64,000 bases of DNA from Piper betle (Eukaryota; Streptophyta; Magnoliopsida; Piperales; Piperaceae). Under the pieces are notes generated by a model. That model saw only the letters and a program-made list of their open reading frames with translations, did no database searches and was not told the origin of the DNA. This document shows positions 34,473 to 46,339 of this stretch, one piece after another (the stretch's first letter is position 1; each line of letters opens with the position of its first letter). Made by a program: the position numbers and the translations under genes. Location: positions 92,501 through 156,500 of the forward strand of contig JAURVB010013199.1 in NCBI GenBank assembly GCA_033002965.1, written 5' to 3'.

Positions 34473-35637
34473 TGTAACATCCCAAATCCGGTTCACGCTC
34501 GTGAACTGAATCGGCATGTTATAGGCCCTGGTTAGGTCGGCTAACTTGAACCTAACTCATGCGGATCCAATCTCGACATCTTAAGATGAAGATACAACTC
34601 ACAATGCATGGATGAATGCACAAACCCTAACATGGTACTACATGAATGACATGTAATTCAAAGTACACACCAATACAATTACGATCAAACTCAATAAAAA
34701 TTCTAAAATAAAACGGACAGAGTCTCCCATAAAAGTGCAATTAGGGTCCACCCTGTCAAAATAACATATACCAATATATATGCATATATCAACAATTTCA
34801 ATCACATATAATCTAATATACTATATACTCATTATGGAACTTGGGTTTCAACCCAAGACACTTCCGCTGCACGCTCTAATCACATTTCACCTTTTGTCTT
34901 CATATCTTAGCTTTTCATCACGTCATAACATCATCTCATTACATTTAATCATATCCTATCATGTCTTAGCATTTCACATTATTCACAATATAATAGCATC
35001 ATAAATAGAATATTAACCACTCTATCGACTGATATGTGTGCAAACGACAATAATGCTCCTCCGTCCAAGCTGGTTCCTCCAACTCGTAATTATTACCTAC
35101 ATATAGTATAAAAACACGTCAGTAACAAGTGTTACCGGTTCGGAAAATAAATAACTATAACAAGCTGGCTATGAGAGCAAACTCTCATATGAAAGAAAAC
35201 ATCGTATACTCTACGTGAACACTCTGAAGGGCACTACTGTGGAACCACTGGACTGCAGACCCAGTAGCATCCCGAACTTACTGATCTGCTGCTGCTGATG
35301 CCGCTCTCGGTATTTTCTTACTTCATTTTCTGGTCTCAAATCCTAAGCCCTCTCCTTACCTCCATATATCTCCTGGCCTTGAGCACGAAAGCCGAGTACT
35401 CTCAGGCAATCGCCTTTGGTACCCTTTGAACCCTAAGTCCGGACATGCATTGTACTAAACAGTACCCGTAAACTTCCATGTTCTTCGGGTGTGAGGAACT
35501 CAAATGCGAGTTGTCAGGATCCCTTGGGAATGGAACAGTTTGCTGGCACTAATCCCGAGCCCGCTTTGACTGTCACGGCATCCGCTCATGGTACGTGCAG
35601 TCGGTTTCTCCATCTCTCGTGTCACTGAAAATGCAAA

Positions 35638-35693
<56 letters not shown>

Positions 35694-36866
35694 CTGGGCA
35701 GAGATTTATATGATAGGCCCGAAGGCAACTTGTGGTGGATCTTGTTTTGGAAATCATCCTCGAGGGATCTCATCCTCGAGGGGTTATTAATCCAGAAATA
35801 TGTTCGGCTAGATGGCGCGAGTTAAGTGGGATCCGATAAAACGCCACTTAACCTGCCCTACAGGCATTAAATCAAACATACAATAGAAGAGAGTAAAAAT
35901 AGAGTCGAGACCTAAATGGACCTGGTAGAAGCTCTAAGCGTGTCATCGCGCCTAGACACCGAGCTCCTACTTCGTACCTACACATCGAAACTAAATACTA
36001 ACGCCAGCTAACTAAATGATGCATCAAATTCAATGAGCATTAATCAACAGTCAAATAATCATAAGTATGAAAATAATTATAACTAATCCTATTCATACTA
36101 ATTTTACTGTGTTTTTATGTCATACTCGATTAGCATGCTCATATTTACTTTATCTCATTAGATCACTTATTCTTCATTCACACTAAATCTCATCATGCAC
36201 ATCTTTACTTCATTCATAGTCTAGCATTCATCATGACAACTACTCAATTCTAGCATGCTATGCTAACAATCATCATCAATTTTAAATAATTAAATCGGAG
36301 GTAATTATACCTCACGACATTGGTAATCGGCAACGGCTTGGGTTTTGTCGTACGTCTTGGAGCTCGAATTCGGCGCTTGTCGGCATCCGAAGTTTAATCG
36401 GGTTCAACTGGATGAACTCCTAAGAAGATCCTACGAATTTCAGCGAATTCGGTTTTTCCGGCAATTTTTCGGCGGGTTTCAGTAGTTTTCTAGTAGCTTT
36501 CGGCGACGGTCGCCGACGATGTCTATTGGCCGAAAAGTAGTCATATTGGGTACCATTGGGACCGGTTTGGCGAGTCCGACACATTCACGACGTAGATGTG
36601 GTCAGCCAAGGCAGTGGCTCACCAAAAATGGCTAAAACAGAGGCTACGGTGGTGGGTGGCTAGATTCGGCCGGCCTGGGCGGCAATAGAATTATTCAATG
36701 TGTTTTGACGCGTATTTAACAATGTCTTCCATTCTCATGACACTAAAAATGTTGTTTAGATTTATTTTATCGATCAAGTCTTACTGACTAACAACATTAA
36801 ATTTGACTCGACTCGATCGTAACATTTTTTATTTAGTTCTTAAGTGAACTGAAATCGGGTGTTACA
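34473..36866 (+). mobile_element. Solo-LTR-like element, copy A
   Basis: Begins TGTAACATCCCAAATCCGG and ends GGGTGTTACA, the TG...CA ends and TGTAACA start common in plant Ty3/gypsy LTRs. It shares long collinear blocks with the copies at 47.4-53.1 kb: the Asn-Pro-like GTTACCGG block near 35,133, the CTTGAGCACGAAAGCCGAG block near 35,378, ATCCTCGAGGGATCTCATCCTCGAGG near 35,757, and the GGATCCGATAAAACGCCACTTAA block near 35,830. No internal gag-pol and no adjacent primer-binding site are seen, so it is a solo LTR or a non-coding derivative. Flanking 5-mers (GTGTG and TGACA) do not match. An embedded TA tract lies at 35,641-35,690. Confidence 0.65.
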
Positions 36867-37345
36867 TGACATTTGTAAAATGTTATGAAAATATAATACA
36901 GATGGATCAGTGAGTGATATCAATGATAAATACTTTTTAAGTGATAAATAGAATAACAACACTATACTAACAAAATAAAAAAATTAATTAATTATCTAGA
37001 ATAAAGATAAGTTTTAGTATTTTACTATCATTGGTGAATTTGGCTAATGACTTGCATAAATAGGGAGGGGAGGAGGAAAGGGAAGGGAATGGGATTGGGT
37101 TAGATGAAGACAACAATAACATAAAAGGATGAGAGAGAGGGGGAAGGGGTTAGATATTGAGAGTAAAGATTGCTCATAGAGAGGGGAGAAGGAAGAGAGG
37201 TTGGTGGGGGGAGGGGATAATGTGGGGAAGATAATAATTATCCGAAAAGGAGGGTGAAAGGGTTGTGATGACTCACCAACAATGACAATAGTAACAGGAT
37301 AGAAGGAATGACATTTGTGACAATAATAACAGTTGAGAAGAAGCC
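36867..37345. other. Spacer with a purine-rich stretch
   Basis: AT-rich sequence, then a G/A-rich purine stretch at about 37,055-37,240 (AGGGGAGGAGGAAAGGGAAGG type). No gene seen. It connects LTR copy A to the palindromic array. Confidence 0.5.
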
Positions 37346-38140
37346 TTCGTAATAAAAACTTGACTCGGTCCCGGACTCGAGTTAATATTACAAAATAAAT
37401 TAAAAAAATAAAAAAAATTTATAATAAAAACTTGACTCGTTCTCGCTTGGGATCGAGTCAATATTACGAAATAATTAAAAAAATAAATAAAATAATTTTG
37501 TAATAAAACTTGACTCGATCCCGCACGAGGTCGAGTCAATATTACGAAATGAATTTAAAAATTACCAAAAAAATTAAATAAAATAATTTCATAAGAAAAA
37601 CTTTATTCAATCCTGACTAGAGTTAAAATAATTTATTACGGAATTATTTTACTTTTTTTAAATTTATTTTGTAATAAAAATTTATTCAATAATAAAGTTA
37701 TTTTGTAATAAAAACTTGAATCGGTCCCGCACATGATCGAGTCAGGTTTTTATTACAAAATTATTTTATATTTTTTAAATTTATTTCATATTATTGACTC
37801 GATCCCGACTCGAGTCAAGTTTTTATTACGAAATTATTTTTTAAAAAATATTCAATAATATTAATTTGACTCCGGTCGAGATCGAGTCAAATTTTTTTAA
37901 CGAAATTATTTTATTTTTTTAAAAATTTATTTTATAATATTAACTTGACTCGAGTCGAGATCGGGTCAAGTTTTTTATATGAAATTATTTTATTTTTTTC
38001 AAATTTATTTCATAATATTAACTTGACTCAAGTCGGGATCGAGTCAATTTTGTTTAACAAAATTATTTTATTGTTTTTAAAATTTATTTCCTAATAAAAA
38101 CTTGACTCGATTTCGACTCGAGTAAAGTTTATATTACAAA
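37346..38140. repeat. Ten-unit array of imperfect palindromes, TTGACTCG...CGAGTCAA
   Basis: Units of about 75-110 bases, each with an inverted pair ACTTGACTCG and CGAGTCAA (or variants) around a GATCCCG-like centre, separated by AT-rich spacers containing TTACGAAAT and AAATTTATTT. Core positions are near 37,360, 37,433, 37,509, 37,597 (degenerate), 37,708, 37,793, 37,866, 37,942, 38,021 and 38,100. The first units read AAAACTTGACTCG...CGAGTCAATATTACG; from about 37,650 onward the spacer order is reversed, so the array itself has an internal inversion. Confidence 0.85.
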
Positions 38141-38149
38141 AATACCCTC

Positions 38150-38575
38150 CCCTGTTTCTCCCTCCCTCTCCCTCTGTTTTGCAGTGCCATCCCACCGCCG
38201 ACTAACTTGCTGCCGGCCGGCCACTTGCCAACGCTGTCGCCGCTCGGGGGTTGGTGGGCCGACTGGAAAACGTGTGGCGGCGGCGGGGCGCGGGCGGTCG
38301 TGAGCAGTCGGAGCTCAATGCGAGCGAGCACGGGGGTGGGCGGGGGCGGCGAGGCCGCAATGCTGGCCTGGTGGTTGGCGGACGGTGGCGCTCGGGGAGG
38401 GGGAACACAGGGGCCACGGCTGCAGGCGGGGGCGGGGAGGAAGGTGGCGGCCCGGAGGGGTGGGGGAAGCGACGCGGGGTTGCCGCTGCGGCTACGAAAG
38501 GTGGCGGTGGGGGAAGTGATTTTATAGATGAAAACTGTGGCAAGAAAGCTACATGGGCTTTGAAATTGTGAGCTC
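38150..38575. other. GC-rich island next to the palindromic array
   Basis: A GC-rich block with open frames in several phases on both strands; the encoded strings are Gly/Arg/Ala or Pro/Ser/Arg biased and match no family. Equivalent GC-rich islands follow the TTGACTCG motif inside the LTR copy at 48,826-49,480, so I read it as part of the repeat family rather than a gene. Confidence 0.5.
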
Positions 38576-38899
38576 GATCGAGCGAAGATTTGAGACTCAA
38601 ATTAAGTTGGGCCCATAGGGGCAATATGGTAGTTCAAAATTACTATGATGTAGGTAAATGAGGTACCCTTAGAAAGCCAAAACAAATGCTAAATGCTATA
38701 ATGACTTAGATATAGACCAAAAATCCTGGGCTAACACAAGCAAAAACTTATATACCTCAAATAAATACTCATAACTCATGCTCTGTTGTAGTATAACTTC
38801 TATCATCTATATATCGGGCATACTTAACCTTTATAACATGTTCATATGGAAATCTAGATCCCAAACTTATGATTTGAAAGCTGGTCTGGTTCGAATCGA

Positions 38900-41300
38900 C
38901 TCGAGACTGGCCCAAACATGGTAAAGTAACAAGTGGGTAAAACCCTAACCCGAAATAGAGGTTTTACTCCAGCCAATATTTGGCCATCGAGTACCACCAT
39001 CATGGCCACCTCGTGGTGTATGATCAAACCAGACCCTCCACAAACATCGGCACCACTGCAGCCACAGCCAGCGATGGTGTATTGATCCCTTGATTTACAA
39101 TGCCCTTGTTGCTTTCGGGGCTTTTTTCAATGCTAGCAAGCCATCTCTAGTTGGGGTGACCACCCAGATCAATTCCCCTCCTCATGGCCAAGCTTTTGAA
39201 ACTGTTGCTGACCGCCATCGTGGCTTCATTCGCCACCGACGACTCCATCATTTCCGGCAGTGATTCCTCCTCTTTGCAGCTATTTTCTGGCTGGCCGGTG
39301 ACCAGGCATTGTCGGTTACCACCCCAGTCACCATTGCCTCATTATCCTACGTCAATCCTGGCTGATGGCGACCACTGGCTCTTGGCCATTGGCATGTTTT
39401 GGTGAAGAGCATACCAACGGTCCTGTCAGACCCGATTGCCTGTTTAGCACTATTTGTGTCCCCTTGCCTAGACCGTGTCTACCTGTTTGCGCCTGAGTTT
39501 GCTGAGTCTATCCAATCCAGCCAGCAATTAGTTGACTTGGCCTAACTCGACCCAACTCGCCCAAATGACACAACAACTCATTTTCAACCCGTTTCAGCCC
39601 GTTTTCGCTTGTTTTTTACCATTCTCAGTATTTCGAGGATCCCAACAATAATTAGATGTATATTCACATGATTTGACATAGTTTGATGTTATGAGTGTTT
39701 TTATTTAATTATTTATTCATTTATTCATTATTTCATTTATATCTTATCATTTATTTATTCGTCGTATACAATGCATCTTTGTATGATTATTTATTATTAT
39801 TGATAATGTGTTTACTTGTTAATATTATTTTTACTCATGTCTATCTTATTTAATTTAATTAAATAATTAATTATTATTTATTTGCTCGCTCATGTTATCA
39901 TTTGCTTGTGGATAGATGTGTTTTCATATATTTGATAATTATATTGTTATTATTCATTTCTAACTTCAATTAACTATTTATTTGCTTATTTAATTGTTTG
40001 TTTGTTTGTTTATTTACTTACTCCTGTATGTGTTATTATTTACTCGTAGTTACTCGTATAAATATATGTATTATGCTTACGATATTATTGTCATTCATGA
40101 TGAGTGTATTATTTATTTTATGTATTTATTAATTATCTATTTATTGACAAGTTTATTTATTTATTTCATGAGTGTTTAAATTGTTATTTATTATTTATTA
40201 TTTTTATTGATGATATTTGCCCACTATTATTTTTAGTTGTTCTTTTATTTACATGATTTGTTTTATTTATTTATTTGTTAATTGCTTGTCATGTCTCAAT
40301 TTGCATGTCGTGCATTTGTTTTACATTGCTCTTTATTGTAATGTTATTATTGATGTGAGTACACATTATGACCATGCATCATATAATGTTGTCATTCTTT
40401 TATTGAGCAATAAGTTTCAATATAGGTTCAAGAGTTCGAGCTTGGCATAGATGTGCCATCAAGCTTGGAGTTTAGATCTCAGGTTCGTTATGAGTCTCCT
40501 TAGCTTTATCACTCTACTCTATCATGTTTTTCTTTTTTAGTTCGTAGGACATGTTAAGTGGCTGTTTTATTGGACCTCACTTCATACGTACTATCTAGAT
40601 GTATTTTATTTTTTTGATTAATAATTTTCGAGGATGTGATCTCTTGCATTGTTTTCGAACTTAGCCCACCTCACATTGCCTTCGGGCCTACTTATACAAA
40701 TCGCTTCCTAGCCGTATATATAGTTTTTATGGGATTTCAATGAGCTAAGAGTTGGTAGACTTCACCTTGGGTATACCGTAAATGGGCGCATACGCATGTC
40801 GCAATGGGAGAGGGTGGGCTGATCCATTCTCTATTCTCTATGGATCGTGATATCTCTACTTTTTGAGCTTCCTCACATTCCGAGAGGTGTGAAGAAGACT
40901 AGTATTATAGTGTATCACACATGCTTAGACTTTTTGTATCAAAGAGTATTGAAGACGAATATATGAGATTATTCGACATTTGTACTCTGGATCAAGAATT
41001 ATATGAAGGTATGGAGATGGTTCAGAATATGTATTTTTTTTTAGAGTGGGGTCACTTATAGTCGAAAGACGCATTTGTCGATAATGACACAACACCAATT
41101 AAGTTCAAGATCATATTTAGTTTGCAGCTTGATGGCTCCTTAGTAGATATCCTTTGAGTATTTCCATCGACTTATATATTGGTTTTTTTTCCTCGTGAAA
41201 GTTTGTTTCCATTGGCTAGCTTATATAACTATTTTTTGGGCCAATGATATTCATTACTAACGTTTTTCTTATAACGTATATAGGTCTTGTATTCCTGTAT
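38900..41300 (-). repeat. Diverged LTR-like copy
   Basis: Begins near GGGTAAAACCCTAACCCG, resembling the edge TGTAAAACCC of the cleaner copy at 48,372, and runs in the same orientation. Shared features in order: a GC-richer block at 39,000-39,600, then AT-rich sequence, then near 40,545-40,720 the counterparts of GTTAAGTGG...TTTTATTGGA, CGAGGATG, TTGCCTTCGGGCCTA and the TATATATAGTTTT block. Much more diverged than copies A-C, hence older. No coding capacity. Confidence 0.5.
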
Positions 41301-41439
41301 ATTGGGTCAGCCTTGGTAGAAAGACAAATAGTTGCTATACAAACTTGTGCTTAGCGCGTCATTGTTTTCTTTCATGTTTTTGTCTGTGTTTGATTCATGC
41401 CTTTATGTATTGTTTGATGTATTATGATGTATACTCTAA

Positions 41440-42300
41440 CCAACTTATGTACCAACAAATAAGACATTGTATTAAGAGATTAACTTATTTAGAAGACACA
41501 TTATCAATGATAATCTATGCTTACTATGCAATCAAGAAGTAGAAACTACAGGCCATACTTTCCTTTTGCAGCCTGGATGTTAGACTCCCTCTTCAATTTG
41601 CTCGAGAGAGGACTTTATTGTCCATTGCCTTTTCCTTCTCAACGGAGATGATTTTACTGACAAACTATTGATTCTTAGAATGCTCGTCACTGTAGATGAA
41701 ATTTGGCGTGCTCGAAACCAGCTTCATCTTGGGGAGACTGATGTTCTAGACTTGCATCATCTTGCTCGCTCTGTCTCTCACAGAGTTCATGGTTAAACAC
41801 CCCTCTTGAAGCTAAATAAGGATAATTCTACATCAGAACCTATTAACATTGTTCTGCCTCATTACTCCACCCTTAAATTTAATTTCTTTATGTGTATTGG
41901 TGTAAGTTTTCATCCATCTAATATGCAAGCTGGGTGGGGCTTTATTGCTTATGATCACAATCACAACTTCATACTTTCCAATCAAGGCTTTCTTGCAGAT
42001 TGCAGTGACTCAAAACGGAGCAGACCTAAGAGCCTTGCACTGTGTGCTCAAATTTACCGAACAAGAAAAACTCTCTACTTTGTTACTGACTGTCTTAATC
42101 TTGTGAATTTATTGTGTCCGAAAACAGACTCATTATGTGGTATAACTACTCCCTTGCTATGGAGGTTTTTTGTAAACTACGAACATCTATCAGATGGGTT
42201 CCTCGACCCCTCAATTCTGCTGCCCAATACTTAGCTACTCATGGCAATTCTGTATTTTGTCGCTCATGATCTATATGATGTTATTTTTTTTTTAAAAAAA
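41440..42300 (+). pseudogene. 3' remnant of a non-LTR (LINE-type) retrotransposon
   Basis: Conceptual reading gives a zinc-binding motif LCLLCNQEVETTGHTF (zf-RVT type) near 41,508-41,555, then an RNase H-like segment of the RVT_3 type (HPSNMQAGWGFIAYD near 41,910-41,955, and RWVPRPLNSAAQYLATHG in another frame near 42,190-42,250). In-frame stops and at least one frame change separate the pieces, and the first catalytic aspartate expected before HPSN is not present. It is a dead fragment, with reverse transcriptase and endonuclease missing upstream. Confidence 0.7.
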
Positions 42301-42907
42301 ACACTGGGTCTTGCTTTGACCTAGCTGTCCACTCTAGCCAAGGTAGCTGCCCGCCCGGTGTAGTCTGCGGTATTTTTTTCATTAAAAAAGAAGGGCAAGA
42401 CCTAGTGTAAACAAATATTTTAGTTCCGTTCTTTTCGAAAATGAGTTTACAAACCATCTTTGTTAATAAAATTTAATATATATATATATATAATATACAC
42501 ATATTATGTCAATCATCTTATTATGTTTCTTTTATATCTTGAAAACTGATAGGATTAGAACCATTATTTAACTGTAAAAACTCAACTTTGAGAACTATTA
42601 TGATAATTCTGGCCAAACTGATGGTTCTCACCCTATATTTTTTATTAAAACATATATTATGTATATATGTTATTCACAGAATTTATTTTTCAAGCAATAA
42701 TGGCCATACACGGGCGGGGTGTGGGGGGAAGAAGGAAATATTAATTTTATTTATATTTTCATCTTTTTATGTACACAATAATATAATATTATGGGTTTTA
42801 TTTTATAAATAAATAAATCGATGGATCAGTGAATGAAAGGGAGGGAGTGGTGGAGAGGAGGGAAGGGAAGGGAAGAGGCGGCGCCGGTCGGAGTGGGCGA
42901 GTGGTGA
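42301..42907. promoter_or_regulatory. Region upstream of the PTF2-like gene
   Basis: AT-rich with poly-T/poly-A tracts; the final 80 bases turn purine- and GC-rich (GGGAAGGGAAGGGAAGAGG type), as expected of a plant leader. No individual promoter element is assigned. Confidence 0.35.
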
Positions 42908-45306
42908 ATGTCAGGAGGCTGCCCTTACTGCCCGGCTGGGCAGGAGAGGCGGAGTTCGCGAACGGCGGGGGGTCGGTGGGTGAGGGAGTGCGGTGGTTGC
43001 GGCCGGGTGGTGGAGGAGCTGGCCTCCGCCTCCCACGACCTGTTCTACCTGCGCGCCCAGGACAGCCCTCTCTGCGTCGTCACCCCCGACCTCATCTTCG
43101 ATTTCCCCTCCTTTTCTTCCTCCTCCAAGTCCAACCACGTTCCAGATCCCGATCCCAGTGACCACGACGGCGGCGGCGGCGACGACGACGACGACCCCTT
43201 TGAGTCCCCCGGGTTTATTACCGCCTTCTCCACCTGGTCCCTCGAGTCCGTCCCCACCCCCTCCCTCTCCTCCTTCTCCTTCTCCGGCCTCCTCGCCCAG
43301 CTCGAGCGCTCCCTCCTCCTCGATTCTCCCCCTGCCTCTTCCTCTTCCTCTGCTGCCGCCGCTCTCCCTACTTCCCCTGCTTTCCCGGTGGACAACCTTC
43401 GAGCTCGCCTCCAGATCATGGAGGTTGGTTCCTTACTCAAGCTGGACTGGGACATTCTGGAGCATTCCTTTCAGCTCTTCCGTGATTGCTCCTCGGTCAC
43501 CTGTCTCAGGAACCGCAACGTCGAGGCTCTCGCCACCGCCGCCCTCCTACACGCCATCCGAGAGGCGCAGGAGCCCCGTACTTTGCAGGTCCTCCATTCT
43601 CCTTTCATCTTCTCCTCTTCTATTATCCTATTGCCTTTTTCTTTCTTTTTTTTTCTTCAGAAAATTTTCATATGTGTTGTCTCTTGCTGCACCTTATTTA
43701 TTGTGATAGGTTTTGATACGTTATGGGCATTCAAGTTTTGGGTTTTTAGAGAGGGCTGTGTCAATTTGCTTCGTAAAATAAAAGTGGTCGCACGGGGAGA
43801 GTACCTTCTTCTCTGAACTTATCTTTTTTTATCCACATCGCCAAATCTGAATATTTGATGGTGCAGGTCATGAATCTTTTTCTTCCACTCTGCTCTATCG
43901 TCAACCATACTTATTGCCATTTGTCTCCTTTTTCTTTCACACCCACTTTTATATTGATTTCGTTATGCATTTGAATCTGTTTTTGTGTCCCTTGTCTCGT
44001 TCAGGACCTCCACAAAAGCCCACTTTCTTTTTTATCCAATCATGAAGTATATATCTCCATCAGATGTGCGGCATGTCTTATGGGGATCACTACTATATAC
44101 TCAAGCTAACCGTAATTGCGGTTTGTTTGCTTCATAACATATACCCGTCGTATACCTGTTATATCATTTTTTAGTATCTGTGCATAAACAGGAAATATCA
44201 ACTGCTGCCAACCTTCCCCAGAAGGAGATAGGAAAGTACATTAAAATTCTCGGTGAGGCTTTGAAGCTGAGCCAGCCAATAAATAGCAACTCGATATCAG
44301 TCCACATGCCTCGGTTCTGCAAACTACTACAGCTGAATCCAATTGCTCGGGTATCTTTTTTTTATACTCTCTCTCTCTCTCTCTTTATTTTGTTCTTAGA
44401 AATGAAAGCTTGGAGTACGAGTATTTGGCATGTGTAATGATCTGTGTCTGTCAGGATATTGCGACCCACATAGGTGAAGTAGTTGTCAACAAATGCTTTT
44501 GTACTCGTAGAAACCCTATCAGTATCTCTGCAGCTGCTATTTATCTTGCCTGTCAGTTGGAAGACAAGAGAAAAACTCAAGCTGAGATATGTAAAGTTAC
44601 AGGGTTAACAGAGGTAACTCTCCGCAAAGTGTATAAAGAACTATTAGAGAATTGGGATGATCTTCTTCCTCCCAATTACACTCCTGCTGTCCCACCAGAA
44701 AAGGCATTTCCTATGACTTGCATCCCCTTCTCTGGCCGATCATTGACTCCTCCTAAACTCGAATTCACTGAAATCCCCTCTTCTGCCACTGTTCAAGAAG
44801 TTAGAGATAAGCAAATTGAGATCAACAATCCAAATGATGCTTCAAAGGCTTCACAGATGGATTGTTCGATACAGCAAAGAGAGAAGTCAATCATGGAATG
44901 CAATCTGGGTAAAGTTGGTGCCAACCATGATCTCTCGATTCATATTGCAGAGGTTTGTGGGGGCCCGAGCTCATCTCATTTCCCATTTTTCAAACCAGAC
45001 ATCAAGAATGAGAATATTGATTGGCAAATAGATATTAATCAAACTCTGCTAGACATAATAGACTTGGATGAAGGCAGTAACAGGGATGAAAATATTCAGA
45101 CTTCAAAACTGCATTCTGGACCCTCTTCTTCGACTGTAGGTTCTACATTTTGGCCACTTTCAGGTGATCATGATCACATTTTGCAGGATGACTTAGGGCT
45201 TAATTCAAGTTCAAAACGCCCATGGAATAGAACTTCCAGTAAATGTGAGTTTTTTAGAAATCGTGATGATTTCAAAGATAACAAAGGACCCGGTAATTTT
45301 AGGTAA
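42908..45306 (+). CDS. PTF2: Plant-specific TFIIB-related factor, PTF2-like
   Basis: Transcription-initiation factor of the TFIIB/Brf family. Three exons, 42908-43588, 44192-44350 and 44455-45306, join in frame with no correction to about 563 aa. The N-terminus has a zinc-ribbon spacing C5-x2-C8-x19-C28-x2-C31 (CPYC, CGGC). An acidic, Ser/Pro-rich linker with a DDDDD run follows at about residues 80-160. The core has two cyclin-like folds: one around NVEALATAALLHAIREAQ to LPQKEIGKYIKILGEALKL, the second around HIGEVVVNKC, ISISAAAIYLACQLEDK and TQAEICKVTGLTEVTLRKVYKEL. The LLPPNYTPAVPPEKAFP motif after the second fold matches my memory of plant PTF2. The C-terminal 170 residues are low-complexity. 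Exon 1 is markedly GC-rich. A Brf1 or pBRP assignment is less likely because of the linker length and this motif. Confidence 0.8.
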
Positions 45307-46339
45307 TTTGTGATCTTGTAATCATTGTTAAATTGTGAGAATTCCTTGGCACTTGAGCTGTATTATGCGTTCAAGACTAGTTGGGATGAGGTTATGATGA
45401 TGGTGGCTGGAGAAGACATTCATTGTGCCGTTGGTTTGTAATGTATGTTGAAACAATTTGGGCTCTCCTTCGTGCTTTGAAGGAATATATTTCACAAGGT
45501 CCTGATTTGCAATGAAGCTTGTGTTGTAAACATGTGAGAGGCGGCTGCGAATTATATAAAAAACTAGTTGTTTGGCCAAGCGATTCACCGCAGTTTATTA
45601 TTCCGGTCATATATTATTTTATATCAACTTATTCAAATTTTCAGATAAATCTATTGTGTTTTAGAATATAAATACGTTTTATTTGTAATTTATTAATTAA
45701 TTAGTGCAATATTTTTATTTATTTTTCACTTAATTCTCAATGTTAATAATTTTCTTTATTATTGCAGTCATTCATAAAAAAAGATAAAGTTTTAATTTAA
45801 ATTAATCTTTTAAATAGGAAACTTGAAGGGTAATATTATAAAATAGTTGTAATCTAAATTAATTTTTAAAATAAGAAACTTAAACGGTAATTGTAAGAAA
45901 TTATTATTAATTGATCCTCCTTGGCCAGTAGTTGCAACTATTCATTGAATTGTAATTAGCCAAGTTATTTTACCATTTATTTGGTTATCGCAATCAGAAA
46001 AAGGTATGTTTTTATTAGTTCTCACGCTTGGACCCAATATTCTCTGAGAACTCGAATGATCCAATAATTTAATCCGTAAACAATAGTAATTTCTAATTTG
46101 TGATTTCACTTAAACCTTAGAATATTTTTAATAATCTAAGGTAAATAACTTATATATTACTTTATATTTGATTCATATTGAATGTGTTTAATCCAACTAG
46201 CCTCGCCCGGCACTGTGGCTCCCCCTCCCTCGCCTGGCCGCGTTCAGGTGTCTACCTGCCAGCCCCCGGTGAGGTCGCCGGTGGTCGCGCAGAGGGAGGA
46301 GGGAAGAAGCAGGGGAGAAACAGTGGAGAAAACGGGGAT
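45307..46339. other. Intergenic, PTF2-like 3' flank
   Basis: AT-rich sequence with the probable 3' UTR in the first 250 bases. A short GC-rich block at 46,200-46,335 precedes the palindromic array and resembles the GC islands of the LTR family. No gene supported. Confidence 0.5.

Noticed and set aside
41806..42234. 142-codon frame as an independent gene
   Set aside because: It is the RNase H-like tail of a dead LINE; the motif continues in another frame and lacks a catalytic aspartate.
42829..43716. Alternative frames over PTF2-like exon 1, up to 237 codons
   Set aside because: The 42,908 frame alone contains the zinc ribbon and joins in phase to exons 2 and 3.
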